From: Paraescarpia echinospica | Lineage: Eukaryota > Annelida > Polychaeta > Sabellida > Siboglinidae | NCBI GenBank assembly: GCA_020002185.1 | Contig: CM034539.1 | Location: 26,012,032 to 26,076,031, forward strand | Reading direction: 5' to 3' | DNA: 64,000 nt | In this document: piece after piece, positions 1-12,900 of the stretch | How the letters are laid out: each line of letters opens with the position of its first letter | Position numbering within the stretch: position 1 is the stretch's first letter | The notes under the pieces: model-generated | Database searches by the model: none | Seen by the model: only the letters and a program-made list of their open reading frames with translations | Told to the model about the DNA's origin: nothing | Translations under genes and position numbers: made by a program

Positions 1-1672
1 CCATCATGTAACGTGAGTGACGAATATGTGAATATTTTAATCTCAAGTTAGAAAGCAAAAAGTGTATTCACTGAAATTGTCGTTTTTCCTTCTACTAGCT
101 AAGTTTTATGTAAATCAAAAACAAATTCACAGCTAGGCCTTATAGAATTTATGCAATCTGAGCTTAAGATATGTAACGTGAGTGACAATATAACGTGAGT
201 GACGATGTATAACGTGAGTGACGTCCTTAGAATCATACTAGTTCTGGCTCTGGTGATGTGGTGATTCTGGATATATAGGTAGCTTGAAACTAGTGACCTA
301 TGGGGATCATATTAATTAAAGTGATCATCAACAAGTGTTGTTAAAATATTGATTACATATCTTTCTTCATTTGAAAGCTGAAAAGGAAATTGGGCTTTGA
401 GTTGCAGAAAGTTTTAGAGAACATTAGACACATTTACCCATGAAACCATTGCAAATGTTCTCAATTGCAATATACCATTTATGTGTAATTCTCTTATTGT
501 TACACCCAAAATATGTGTTCAATATTACAAACATTAAATTGTCAATATATGTGATGTTATATTTTTCATTGTTATGTCCAAATTTATATGGAATTGACTA
601 CACTTATTTACTGATTGATTTACTGATTAATGTAGCAGGAAGAATATGTTTAAAAACACAATTTATAAAAAAATTCAGAAGGAAGGATTACATATAGATA
701 AAAAAAACAATTGGACGCTTGATAAACAAATGGCTTTAATGAAATGCCTGTTACCACAAAAATCGGCAAAATTGACTGTACACGAGAAGATTACCAATCA
801 AATGTTCACTGATCATTCCGATCCTGACAAGGTAGTTAGCCAATAGTGGTGTATCTTTGGTGAATGACGAGAATACATGCATGTTAGTGACTGGGTCATT
901 GTGGAATATGATGATATCTACCCTGGTGAGGTTTTATAATTAATAATTGATTATGTTTATTTTCTAAGTAATCTAAGTAATGCAATCACTGTGAATCTGA
1001 ATAGTGGACACTTTTATGTTTTTAACACTTTCAAAGATTGTTAAGTGGCTAATTTACATTTTAGTTCTGACATTTTATTATGTACAGTATATATCCTAGG
1101 TACATATGTACGAGGGAAAGGTTGAAATAAATAGCAATATATATTATGTGTTATTACAACTTTCTTTACACTCGTATACATGTCGAAAAGGCAAAAGGAC
1201 ACGAATACTGTTTAAACTACCTTTGTTTATTGGTTGAATTTGCACATGTAATGTTGTTGTGAGGTTGTAACGTGAGTGACGTAACGTGAGTGACGAAATT
1301 TTTTCTCTCTGATGTGCAGTTGGTGGCTAAAATATATCATAGAAGGACGTTAAACTGTTCTTGTTTAGCTTAAATTCACATCTAAACAAATAGTCAGGTG
1401 ATTGTATGCTAAGGCCAATAGTTTTAGGAGAATTTAGTTGCAAAGTTGATGCAAAAATATTGATGTCTTTTTTTCATAACGTGAGTGACGGCTACTAAAT
1501 TCTATATATTTATTAGAAAATCTAACATTCTGAATAATTGTCTATGTAGTGATATAGACCATAACCCCAAGTCACTATATGCTTTAAATGTTTTCGATTG
1601 ATCAATAATACTTTCAAATATGATTGAAAGACCCAAAAAAGTACACATGTAACTTGAGTAACGGTGGAATTG
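1..1672 (+). repeat. Region with repeated TAACGTGAGTGACG motif (copy A)
   Basis: AT-rich, mostly non-coding DNA carrying at least eight direct-orientation copies of TAACGTGAGTGACG or a close variant: 9-22, 174-186, 191-204, 210-223, 1268-1281, 1282-1295, 1477-1490 and 1650-1663. The last copy runs into GGTGGAATTGCCC, which matches the end of a second such region at 38333-38360. The region extends past the left edge. Two short open frames (440-697, 646-846) have no recognisable product. Confidence 0.75.
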
Positions 1673-3383
1673 CCCTAAAGCTAATTAAAAATAAAATAAG
1701 TGAAGCAGTCACTCTAATCATTAACCAATCAATAACAACTGGCATATTTCCAGATAAATAAAATATTGCTAAAGTTATTCCACTTTTTAAAAATGGTGTT
1801 GAGACAATCTTTAATAATTATCGTCCAATTTCTATCTTACCAGCTATTTCCAAGATATTTGAAAGATTTATGTTTAATCAAATACACGAACATGTTAATT
1901 CCAATAACTGATACTATGAGAATCAATACATGTTTAGGGAAAACCATTCTACGGAAGTTGCCAATCTAGAATTAATAGACAGAGTTGTCCAACAACTTGA
2001 CAAATCAGCAACTCCAATAAACATATACCTAGACCTTTCTAAAGCCTTTGACACAATTGATCATAACAAAAACTAAATTATTATGGAATAAATTGTGTAG
2101 CATTAGATCTATATAAAAACTACTAACATAATTGTATGCAAAAATATGTTGAAATTGGCCATTATAAGTCGGAAGAAGCTGCCATAAACACTCGTGTCCA
2201 ACTAGGGTCTATTTTAGGACCCCTTCTATTTATTATATATATTAATGACAAAATATTGTCAAGTGGTCATTTTAAATTTATAATGTATGCAGACGACACC
2301 ACTCTTTTTAGTATTGTGAATAAATTCCAATCTCCGGATGGCCAAGTCCAAAACGTAAATAAAGAATTAGAAAATATATGCAGGTGGCTAAAGGCAAACA
2401 AACTTTCTCTTAACATTAAAAAAACTAAATTCATGATATTTCACATGCCTCAAAAGAAAATCGAACTTCCAAAAATAGAAATAGATGGGACAAATATTGA
2501 ATGTGTATATGATTTTAATTTTTTAGGTTTCACATAAACCAACACCTAAATTGGGACAGCCATATAAACAAAACAGCGAATAAAATCAATAAAATAATTG
2601 GAATTTTAAATAAACTTAAACAAGCATTACATAAGAATATATTATCTATAATGTATAATTCGCCCATTCTTCCCAAGATTAATTATGGCATATTGGTGTG
2701 GGGTTATCAAGCCCATCGCATTTTTTTATTTCAAAAGAAAGCAGTGCGAATAGTTACTTCAAGTAAATACAATTCTCACACAGATCCCATCTTCAAAGAA
2801 TGTAAATTTCTTAAGCTATAGACTCCAACAGCTCAAATTTTATTGCAAATTGATCAACAAGCTTATACCAGAATTCTTCAGTCGCATTCCATGCACATAC
2901 AACTTTGCAACTCACCACACGTGGTAAAACAATTGATTTATTCCCAGAGTTAATCATCAATATGCAAAAAAATACATCAGACACAACATTATACAAACTG
3001 TTAACAATACTCCAAATATCATCCTTGATAAAATTTCTACACATAGTTTATATGGTTCTTCCATAAAAAAAATTACTTTATCAAGAACTATGAATCATGT
3101 TGTCATATTTGTAACTGTTACATCTGTCATTCTTAAACTAGACATGACTTTGCTTTTGTTTAAACTAATTTATGTATACACTATGTACACGCATATATGT
3201 ATGCATATATAGTTGATCACGTGATAATCATATAATTATGTTACATCAGTAGGGTGGCTCCCATGATAGCGGCATATAATTGTCTTAATAGGAGCCTCCC
3301 TGACCTTACAATGAATATTATATTGTAGTTTATGTACTTATGATGGTCAAAATAGATACTGTCTGTCTGTCTGTCTGTCTAAT
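1673..3383 (+). mobile_element. 5'-truncated non-LTR retrotransposon (LINE) remnant
   Basis: Broken plus-strand reverse transcriptase. Recognisable blocks in order: NNYRPISILPAISKIFER near 1816-1870, IYLDLSKAFDTIDH near 2020-2065, GSILGPLLFIIYIND near 2205-2250 and the catalytic YADD in MYADDTTLFS near 2283-2315, then a C-terminal LNWDSHI-like block. Many stops and frameshifts interrupt it, so it is dead. It lacks the endonuclease, as in a 5'-truncated insertion, and ends in a (CTGT)n run at 3360-3380. It begins where the repeated-motif region stops, suggesting insertion there. Confidence 0.85.
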
Positions 3384-3839
3384 AAATAGCTGTTGTAATT
3401 CATAACGGGTATAAATAAGAGACAGCATACGCATCATGTAACATGTACTAATCGCAACGAAAAAGCTGCATAATCTTTGCCCAGGACAAAATACAAATAT
3501 GATTTGATTTCAAACGAGATTAGTTCTCGAACATGTTCAAAGCATGTATGATACAACGTACTTATTGTATAAGCACAACATAAAGAATATCGATACCATG
3601 CGCAAAGGTTTCCTTAGATTTTTGTGAAAACGAGATGTTTGAATTACACTCGGCAAAAACTGGTTGGACCAGTATATGTCGGCTGTACCGCCATGCACGG
3701 AACATCATTGCTAGTATATAGACTATAGTTCATTTGGTTTATTATGCTTACACATGCTGACGAATCGTTTCTACATCAACTTGACATTGTATGTGCCTGA
3801 AACTAATTGGAATTTTCGAGAAAAAAAACCACATCGTAC
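3384..3839. other. No gene seen
   Basis: AT-rich stretch between the LINE tail and the last exon of the REJ-like gene. No further exon with good splice sites seen. Confidence 0.5.
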
Positions 3840-3987
3840 CTTGTTTGTGAATTGGGAAGTCCATAGTAATCGGTTCGTCCACGGGTGTCTCAGCGTGCGT
3901 ATGTTTTATATTAATGTCCATCACGGATGACGTTATTTGCCGCGGATAAGTGCCAAAGCTGACAGGGTTTTTCAGCATGAGTAGCGC
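3840..3987 (-). CDS. Exon 18: pre-GPS beta region, last exon in window
   Basis: 148 nt, phase 0 in, phase 1 out, acceptor GTTTTGTACAG, donor GTACGA. Reads [15 protein letters not shown], then SVMDINIKH and ITMDFPIHK. The V-x-F and I-T-M-D-F-P-I strands resemble the segment shortly upstream of a GPS. The next exon would lie left of the LINE remnant or outside the window. Confidence 0.72.
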
Positions 3988-6900
3988 CTGTACAAAACAA
4001 GAGCTTAATTGTGTTTGTAATATCCCCATAAGAAGTTCCTAGTAAATGTAATGAAAAGACAACGTATTCACGTAAACTATAAATAAATATAAACAGTGTG
4101 CCATTGTTATTATTTTCATATGCAAAATAAATTAGTTATTATGCATGCAATGTCAATGCAAGTATGTGTTGTGAAACTAATATAAAAAGGTGCATTTAGT
4201 TAAGTAATCTAACAAAGAATTGTATTAAATATTAGCATTAAGTAGTTAAAGCAAATTAAACGGAACATTAATTATAAACATTAACTATTATAAATTAGTT
4301 TCAATTCCCTTTATAATAAATAAATAAAGAATTATGAAAAATGCAATTTATTTTTCTACAACGAAACTGCGGTACTATAGAGACACCAATTATCAAATGT
4401 TATTTTATGAACATATTGTACCAAATAAGTAACTGATTCATTACCGCTTTTCATTTACCATGGTGAAATAAATTATATCAATATTTTCTTAAACGAGTTA
4501 TGTTACTTCTAGTATAACCTAGTATCAAAATCATGTAATTCTCATAGACATAATGTGTACGAAATGTTACTAAAAAGGTGTAATTTTCTTATACAAATGT
4601 AATAAAATGTGTAAATATATGAAAATATAGAAATAAGAGATATTCTAAAAACACGAATCACTGCAAACACTTTCTGTTACTTCACTATGTTTCCATCGTG
4701 ATGGTTACTTGTATAAAATAAAGATTGACAACTCTTGCAAAGTACTAATTATGTCCGCGCAGTGGAACTTCTAGCTGTATAATATTTATGTATAATATAT
4801 TTTTCATGGATTTTACAAACTACAGTATATAACAAATGCAATAACATATCTACGTGGCGAGAAGTTATTTTTAAGTGTGCACGTTAATGAATAGATGTGT
4901 TACGATAAGAAGAGTAATTATAGATTATGCTGTTAAAAAGATGTGCCGTTATATGACGGGAGCTACACATACAATGTTGATGTCATTCGAGTGTCAGTGT
5001 ACTGAATAGCACTGTTATTTCGACCGCACACCGTGGGTTATTGTGTTGATACACACAACTCACCGATATCTTTGAAACAAGATATTTATTAAATCTATCG
5101 TGTTTTTCGGAAGCGTTCACAGACGCACATTTCACTCCCGCAGTCAATTCTTTCAGGGTACACAGCTCAAGATAAAGGCTACCCTGCACGGCGTGATTGT
5201 GCGCGACCCAAACCATAACGTAGTCGTCCTTTCGGATTTTAAGTGCTCTTCCAGAGTGTAACGTTTTCCAGATAGTACGGCCAACACGTTCAATGAGCTT
5301 CATCAGTCTTAACGTCGTCTAAGAACGTAATGAAAGACTGTTATTGCAGACATGACTATAATTTTTATGTAGTTCAAAGCGAAGTGACAAAACGATGCTA
5401 TAAAATCTGCAGTAATCACTGCAACTGCACTAGATATATTAGACAGCAGACACACATTACAAGTTATAGTTACATGGAGTTTGTGGGTAACTGAAAACAA
5501 TAATAACCAAAATCAAAACTATAAAACACAACAAAGTATGCAATAGCTAATTCCTTCCCCTAGGCGGCCGGCGATGTAAACGCAATGCATTGAGGGATCG
5601 CCGATCAGCAGGAAGTAGGTAAATTATACATGTGATGTATAGGATTGCCTGTTGGTGTCAATGCGAATCACCGGCCAAAACAGCCTCACCATATTTGTTC
5701 CATCTCATAAAACAATATTGTGCTGTGTTAGTATGGCCTAGATAAAAATTCGCGTCTCTGCCAAAGCGCGCACTATAGCGTTAACGGTCAATGGAACAGA
5801 TTTGTGTTACAATTGATCGTTTTAGCACATATCAAATAGCACCGTGTTAGCGGGACTCGCAAAGGAGGTGAAAGAGAAAATTATAATCTATATCGACACA
5901 CTGAGGAAAATATATCTGGCTTAATGAGAGCCAAATCTAGTTTCAAACTCCACAGAGTGCAAGCGTGTGAGCGTACGAGTGTGCGTGCATACGTGCATGC
6001 GTGTGTGCGTCTGCATTCATGTGATGGAACCTACAACACTGTTAAGTTTGACATAATGTACAAACTTACCTGAAGTGGGTCTTCCGACAAATTCTGTCCG
6101 ATTCCAGAGTCTACCAACCACATAATAACTTCAGCAATGTCCCTGAATAAAAAGTAGTTTAATTCAATATTGATATGCCTGTCATGCCCGAACATGGTAA
6201 GCTCACGTTTCCGTATAAATGTATAACGATAAATTTATGTTGATATGGTCACAGTGTCTATTGTAGATAAAACCGACAAAACACAGCTCAAGAATCATAT
6301 AGAAAATATTACTGGCTGGAATATAATATATTGTTTGTTGTAAAATATAATATATTGTTTGTTCAAAACAATAAATCTACAAGTCATACCTGAATGTTGG
6401 CATCTTTAGTCATGCAGTAATATTAAACTAAGGGTGAATTTGTTCAGATTAACATATTGTTAAGCCGAAGAAGTCGGTGATGTACTCAACAAGAATCATG
6501 CATTTCCCATCACCACAGTGTATCTTGTCACAATTAAAATGCAAGTTTGGAACACTTTTCTAGAGACTTGCCATTATATTACAATATTACGTCTTTAAAT
6601 CAAACATGCTGTTTCCAGATATAGCCTTCAGTGCATTGTGCTCTTACAGCTGAAAGGAAATTATCATATTATGGCAACATTTATCCTTTTTAGCCGTGTA
6701 TATCCCAACTACAGTCCGTCGTTTTATGGCATAAATTGTGCTTTTAACAAACGAATGCTACTTTTAGGCTTGCCCTGTTATACAAGGATAGCCTTTTAGA
6801 GGTACCCTTTGTTACTAAAAAAAGACTCTTACCGGACTTTGCCCTAACAGTTTGCGATCTCTTTTATAAGGGAATGTTGTCCTGTTTGCAACGGAAAGAC

Positions 6901-9900
6901 GCGTTTTATAAAGAATGCTATCCATTTGTGGATACTGATGCACTGTTTGCAGTATATTCTCGCGCATTCTCTCCAAGTTGTCCTTCATAAAATTGCTGTT
7001 TGTCATTTCAGTCCGCTAATTTTTAAAAGAAACACAGTCCCTTTTAAATTGAGACACGGACTTTGATCCCAACTAGTTGTTTTTATGAGAACACATTCAT
7101 GGATTTCATCTAATTAAATTCTATGCCTTTTTCGGGGATTTAAACTGCCCTTTTTGGACATTTATAGAGAACATTGTCCATTGTAATTTTTTTAATATCT
7201 TCACGTAATCTACACGAAGAGTACACTATTCTGCCTTCTCTTGTGATTAGGCAGAATAGGGTTCCGGGGCAAGTTAGCATGACTCGGGGGCTGGAAGGCA
7301 ATGTCCCCTATTTTGTATAAAAAACAAAACACAAAGTAGGTAAATGGTGTCTCAGGTAACGAATACTGCCTTATTGTTTTCTGCCCGTTTGCCTTGATGC
7401 AAGGGAATTATAAACTCGATACATGCCGTATGAACTTGTATAAAAGATGCGTCAAAATGCAAACATAATTAAACTGCATCGTGTTCATATAAAACAAATT
7501 AACAAACCTGGCAATATCACGTCTCACCGAGTAAGATCGAGGTCTCGTTTTATCCAGCGATTTTACCAACTCTTTCACACGATCTGTTACGTGTTCCTAC
7601 AAGTATGCCAAGCAATTAAATATCTTCCCCTCCGACTTTCCGTCCCGACGTGTTCATCTCTGTCATGTCAGGAAGTGTTACATTTTGACTATAATTTATT
7701 ATATATGTACTGATGCCTGTTGACATACCTAATAGACTGTACTACTAGGTGCGGCCTGGATGTTTCCTACGCAACTCCAGCTATTCGCATTTTCAAGGTA
7801 CAGAGCAATAACTTTCAAGAGATGCAGTTCGACGCTTTTAATGAAAAATGTCACACTGTCGTACTTAGGGGTGTGTCACATGGCATAGGTCATGTGACAT
7901 AAGCTGAAGTACGACTGGTGGGAGGTCATGCTCGACATTGTGGTTTAAGCGTCCTTTGGCGACTCTGTTACATATGGACAATGTTGCCCATGGTAAATGT
8001 TTAAGCTATATCACAAAATCTACATGTAGAGTACAATAGGCTGGGGGCAAGTGAAAGCTGGGGGATACTTCAGCCTTCAGACCGAGGGATGTGGTTGAAC
8101 TACACTCGTTACAAAACAAGTTTCTAGAAAGGTAATTATGTAAAATATCAATAATGGAGAAACCGGATTTAAAACCGGTGTTAGTTGTGGAGCAAATGGC
8201 GCTACATACAAACAGGCACAGGGACGGTTCCTCGAAGATTACGCAATTTAACAGTTATTCGCAGCGCTACGTGTGTTTTCGGTGATTATTCCGAGACATG
8301 TATACAACATATACCACCCCACTCTACAAACAACGACTCGTTTCCGGTCGCAAGCTCCTTCCAACTTCACTCTTCTGGAGGGAACTCTCCCGAGCGGAAG
8401 AGAGCATCTGCTTGGAAATTGATACCATCTATATTTGGACGGTTTACGTAAGTTTGAACAATCGTAGAAAACGCGAATTACGTTGCAGACGCTCGCAAGT
8501 ACGTTCGGTATGATCTCTTAACCAGTAAGAACCCTTAACCAGTAAAAACCCTTAACCAGTAAGAACCCTTAACGCCCGCACGCAAGAACACTCGCACGCA
8601 CACCCGCGCCATGCAAAATATAGAGTAGAAAGTAACGGTAAGTCCATATATAGCGCAGTATCTCTAGTTTCGACTCCTTTGTGAAGTATAGTAAGATAAA
8701 TTTATATCAAGCAATTAGAGCTAACTTTTCACTGAAAAATAGTTTGATAAATTAATATACAGTCGGTAGCGCTTCTGACTTACTAATAAAATAATGTTCC
8801 ATCCATCATTATACATCTACGTGTTTCTACATGCTCTAGTATTACTATTATGTTGTAATGCATGTGTTAGTATGCATGCGTGTGTGCGTAAAAGGAATTT
8901 GCACTACTGACCTGTATATATCGGTGAGCGTCCAACACGTCCTCCTGAACATATACTAAACATGGTAATGTTCCTGTATATTTAATTTCAGGTATACCCA
9001 TACATGTAACAACATCCGAAGTAATATATATATATATATTGTTCGAGGCTATATTTGGCGGAGATAGATCGTAGAAATTGGTGGTGCAGAAAAGTTGATA
9101 AACAAGTGGAATTACAGATTGATAAGTATAATTCTTGCCTTAATATAATTCATAAAGTTGCAATAAACACATATTGAGTAGCAGTTGTGCTTAAAGTTAG
9201 TTAGTTAAAGTATTTTAGAACACCTTAGTATAGTGAGTGATAATAGGGTAATTCACTTAGTCTTCGGTAAGTTGTAAACAAGATTTAACAAACCTGATTA
9301 TGTGGTAGAATATATAGGAGATAAAGTAACAACCATCAAACTTCTTACCTAAGATAATATCTGTGTAAGCCAGCACTCGCTAGATATTTTGATTAGGTAG
9401 CATTGTTGTTAAAACTAAGCAAGGGCGATAGTCGGGCGGCGTAACGTAACGTAATTGATTGTATTTAAATTAGGTCACTACCGGTAATGTTACGTTCGTG
9501 ACAGGATCAATAGTCGGCTGTGTAACTGAAATTTGTAACCTAAAGTGTGCTGTAGTACACAGGAAACAGTCTTTATAAAGACTAAGTTAGTTAAGTTATT
9601 AAATAAATTCTGATCGGGATGTGGCGCCTTGCAAACGACAAGTGAAGGCAAAGCGACACTTGGTGTGTGATCACTGCCACAGCTGGGTAGATTTTGCATT
9701 GTCCGGCTGTGGGAAGTCATGGGCAGAAACCATGGAGGAAGGATTCACCTTTCAGTGCATTGGGTGTTGGAAGGTGGAGTGTCTGCAGCAGGAGATAGTT
9801 AGGTTGACAGATATTGTGAAGGGAATGGAGATGGGAATTAGCAAGGAGGCAGGTCGAATGGAGAGAGACGACAGGGAGAGAGGTGAGAATACTGCAAGAC

Positions 9901-12900
9901 TGAAGGAGAATAGCAGTGGCAAGAAAACTGATGAAAGGAGATTGAGAGGAGGGAAGGTGATTGGAGGGGAAGACATTGGAAAATCGACAACAGAAAACGT
10001 GACAAGCGTGAAGGTGACAGGGAAGAAAGTGACCGTAGAGAAGGAGGGAGGGAAGATGGGACGGGAAAGGAAAGAAGAAAATGAGATGGGACGAAAGATG
10101 AAGGGACGAAAGGAAGTGAGAGCAAATGTGATAGAAGAGAAGTCGATAAAAGGGACGCTGACAGGAGGAAAGGTGACAAGAGAAAAAGCGACAGGAAAGA
10201 ATGGATCGGAAGAGAATGAGACAGGAGAGAAGACGACGGGGGGAAAGACAACAACCAGACAGATGCAAACCGAAGAAGGAGCTATTCTAAGGCAGTGATT
10301 GAGGGGGCAATGAGGAAAGAGAGGGTGTTTATGTGCGACTCCATTATGAGAAAGACGGACTGAGCGAGGGGAAAGACGTCGTTGTTTGTCTACCGGGGGC
10401 TAGTATTGAACATGTCACTGACAGGGTAGAGAAGGTATTGGGACATGGCAAGGGGGGGTCTATACTGGTACATGTAGGAACAAATAATGCGGACAGGGAG
10501 GGAACAACTGCGATAGTACAGAAGTATAGACAGTTAGTGAGGAAGCTAAAGAAGACAAGAGTTGAACAGGTTATTCTGTCAGGAATTTTGCCATTAATGG
10601 GAGGAAGGGGGGCAACGTATAGAAACTGCAAGAGGATGGCGATCAACGCACTAGTTCAGCAGATGTGTGAGGAAGAGGGGGTGGGATTCACAGATTTATG
10701 GGGACACTTTGTTGGGAGGGAAGATTTGTGCATGAGAGATGGCCTCCATCTTAGTGGAAAGGGGGCAGCAGTTTTCTCAGAGAACCTGCTGCGATCTGCT
10801 GACAGTGGGACAGGTTGCATCTATTTAAACTAGATTCGCAGGGGGGACTCACAGAAAAGCCTGAAAATGAAGGCAAAGATAAAGACAGCACAAATAAATC
10901 AGCAAATAATAGTCTGGAAAACTCTTCTGAAGCTGGATATAAATGTGTGTGTTTAAATGCAAGGAGTATAGTAAACAAAAGAAATGAACTAAACATTATG
11001 GTAGAAGATATTGACCCTCATATAATAGGTATAACCGAATCCTGGACCACCATCGATATATCAGATGCCGAATTGGGATTGACAGGATATATAATGTTTA
11101 GAAAAGATAGAATAGGAAGAAAGGGAGGTGGAGTTATTTTATATATTAAAGAATCTATCCAAGCTTATGAAATAAAATTAGAAAGAGAAGCAGATTGCGA
11201 AGAAGCTGTTTGGTGTAACATAGTTACAGGTAACTCAACGTTAACAGTTGGGTTAGTTTATCGAAGTCCAAACATAAGCATAGAAGAGAATGAAAAAATA
11301 AAAACGCTATAAGGGAAGTAAGCAAACGGGACTGTATTATTATGGGGGATTTTAACCACAGGCATATACAATGGAAATCTCTTCAGAGTATGGGGAATGA
11401 GGACCACAAGTTTTTAGTGTTAGTTCAAGATACTTTCCTTTCTCAACATGTGCTAGAACCAACCAGGGGTGAGAATGTGTTAGACATAGTTTTGTCCTCA
11501 CAGAATGAATTAGTTGACAATGTCAAGATACGTGAGCCACTGGGGAGTAGCGATCACAACCAGATACATTTTACCATCAAAGTAAAATCAGAAAGGAATA
11601 GTTAAAAGCAGTATAGGAGAAATTTCCACAAAGGAAGGTATAAGGACATGAGGAAATATTTAGCAAAGATAGACTGGAATAACACACTGCAAAATAAGAC
11701 AGCAACAGAATGCTGGAATATATTAAAGAGTGAAATTAAGTGCATAGTCGACAAATTTGTACCCTTCAAAAAACAAGGGAAACGGTCCAAAAAGAAACAC
11801 TTATCGAAAGAAGCCATTAGAAAAATTAAGTATAAACAAATGATGTGGAAGTCATATAGATGTACTGGAAATGATGAAGACTACAACAGTTATAAAGAAG
11901 CACTTAACCAAGCTACAGCTGAAATTAGAAATTCAAAGAGAAGCTATGAACAACAATTAGCTAGTAATATAAAACATGACAGCAAGAGTTTTTATGCGTA
12001 TGTTCGAAGCAAACAGAAAGTTCAAGATAAGGTCGGTCCTCTAGAAGATAGTGCTGGAAATATAATATCAGAGGGATTCTTAATGGCAGAAGACCTGAAT
12101 GAGTACTTTAGTTCAGTGTTTACCAGAGAGGATATTAGTTCACTGCCAGTACCAGAGGCTAAGTTCAAGAGGGCAGATTCAGACTATTTAGGACAATTAA
12201 TTGTAACCCCGGAAATGGTAGCTAAGAAAATAAGGGCTATGAAGGATAATAAATCACCTGGAGTGGATGGATTCCGCCCAAACTACTATTGGAAATTGTA
12301 GAACAAATTAGCGTACCGCTTGCAACAGTTTTCAATTTGTCATTAGAAGAGGGAGTGGTTCCTTTAGAATGGAAAGAGGCAAACATTATACCGTTATTTA
12401 AAAAAGGTTCGAGAAACAAGTCAGAGAACTATAGACCAGTGAGTTTAACATCAGTGATTTGCAAATTATTAGAAAGATTAATTAAAGATCACATGGTGGA
12501 TTTTCTTGTTAAACAAAACTTGATCAACCCATCTCAACATGGTTTTTTTAAAGCAAGGTCATGCTTAACAAATATGTTATGTTTTTGGAAGACATCACTA
12601 AGTGGGTAGATGAGGGATCACCAGTAGATATCGTCTACTTAGATTTTCAAAAAGCTTTCGACAAAGTACCACATCAAAGATTACTGCTGAAACTAAAGGC
12701 CCATGGCATAGGAAATGGTATAATAAACTGGATAGAACAATGGCTGATTGACAGAAGACAACGTGTAGTAGTTGATGGGGAGGCTTCAAACTGGAAATCG
12801 GTATTGAGTGGGGTACCACAGGGATCAGTATTAGGACCTATATTATTCTTAATATATATCAACGATTTGGATGATGAAATAACAAGCAAGGTGTTGAAAT

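Noticed and set aside
6390..6403. 14 nt micro-exon for the REJ-like gene
   Set aside because: Phase fits and the donor is good, but the acceptor lacks a pyrimidine tract; kept only as a note for the gap.
8185..8513. Overlapping plus-strand frames with a GTAAGT donor at 8449
   Set aside because: No recognisable domain, no acceptor, and codon content does not favour either frame; opposite to host gene.
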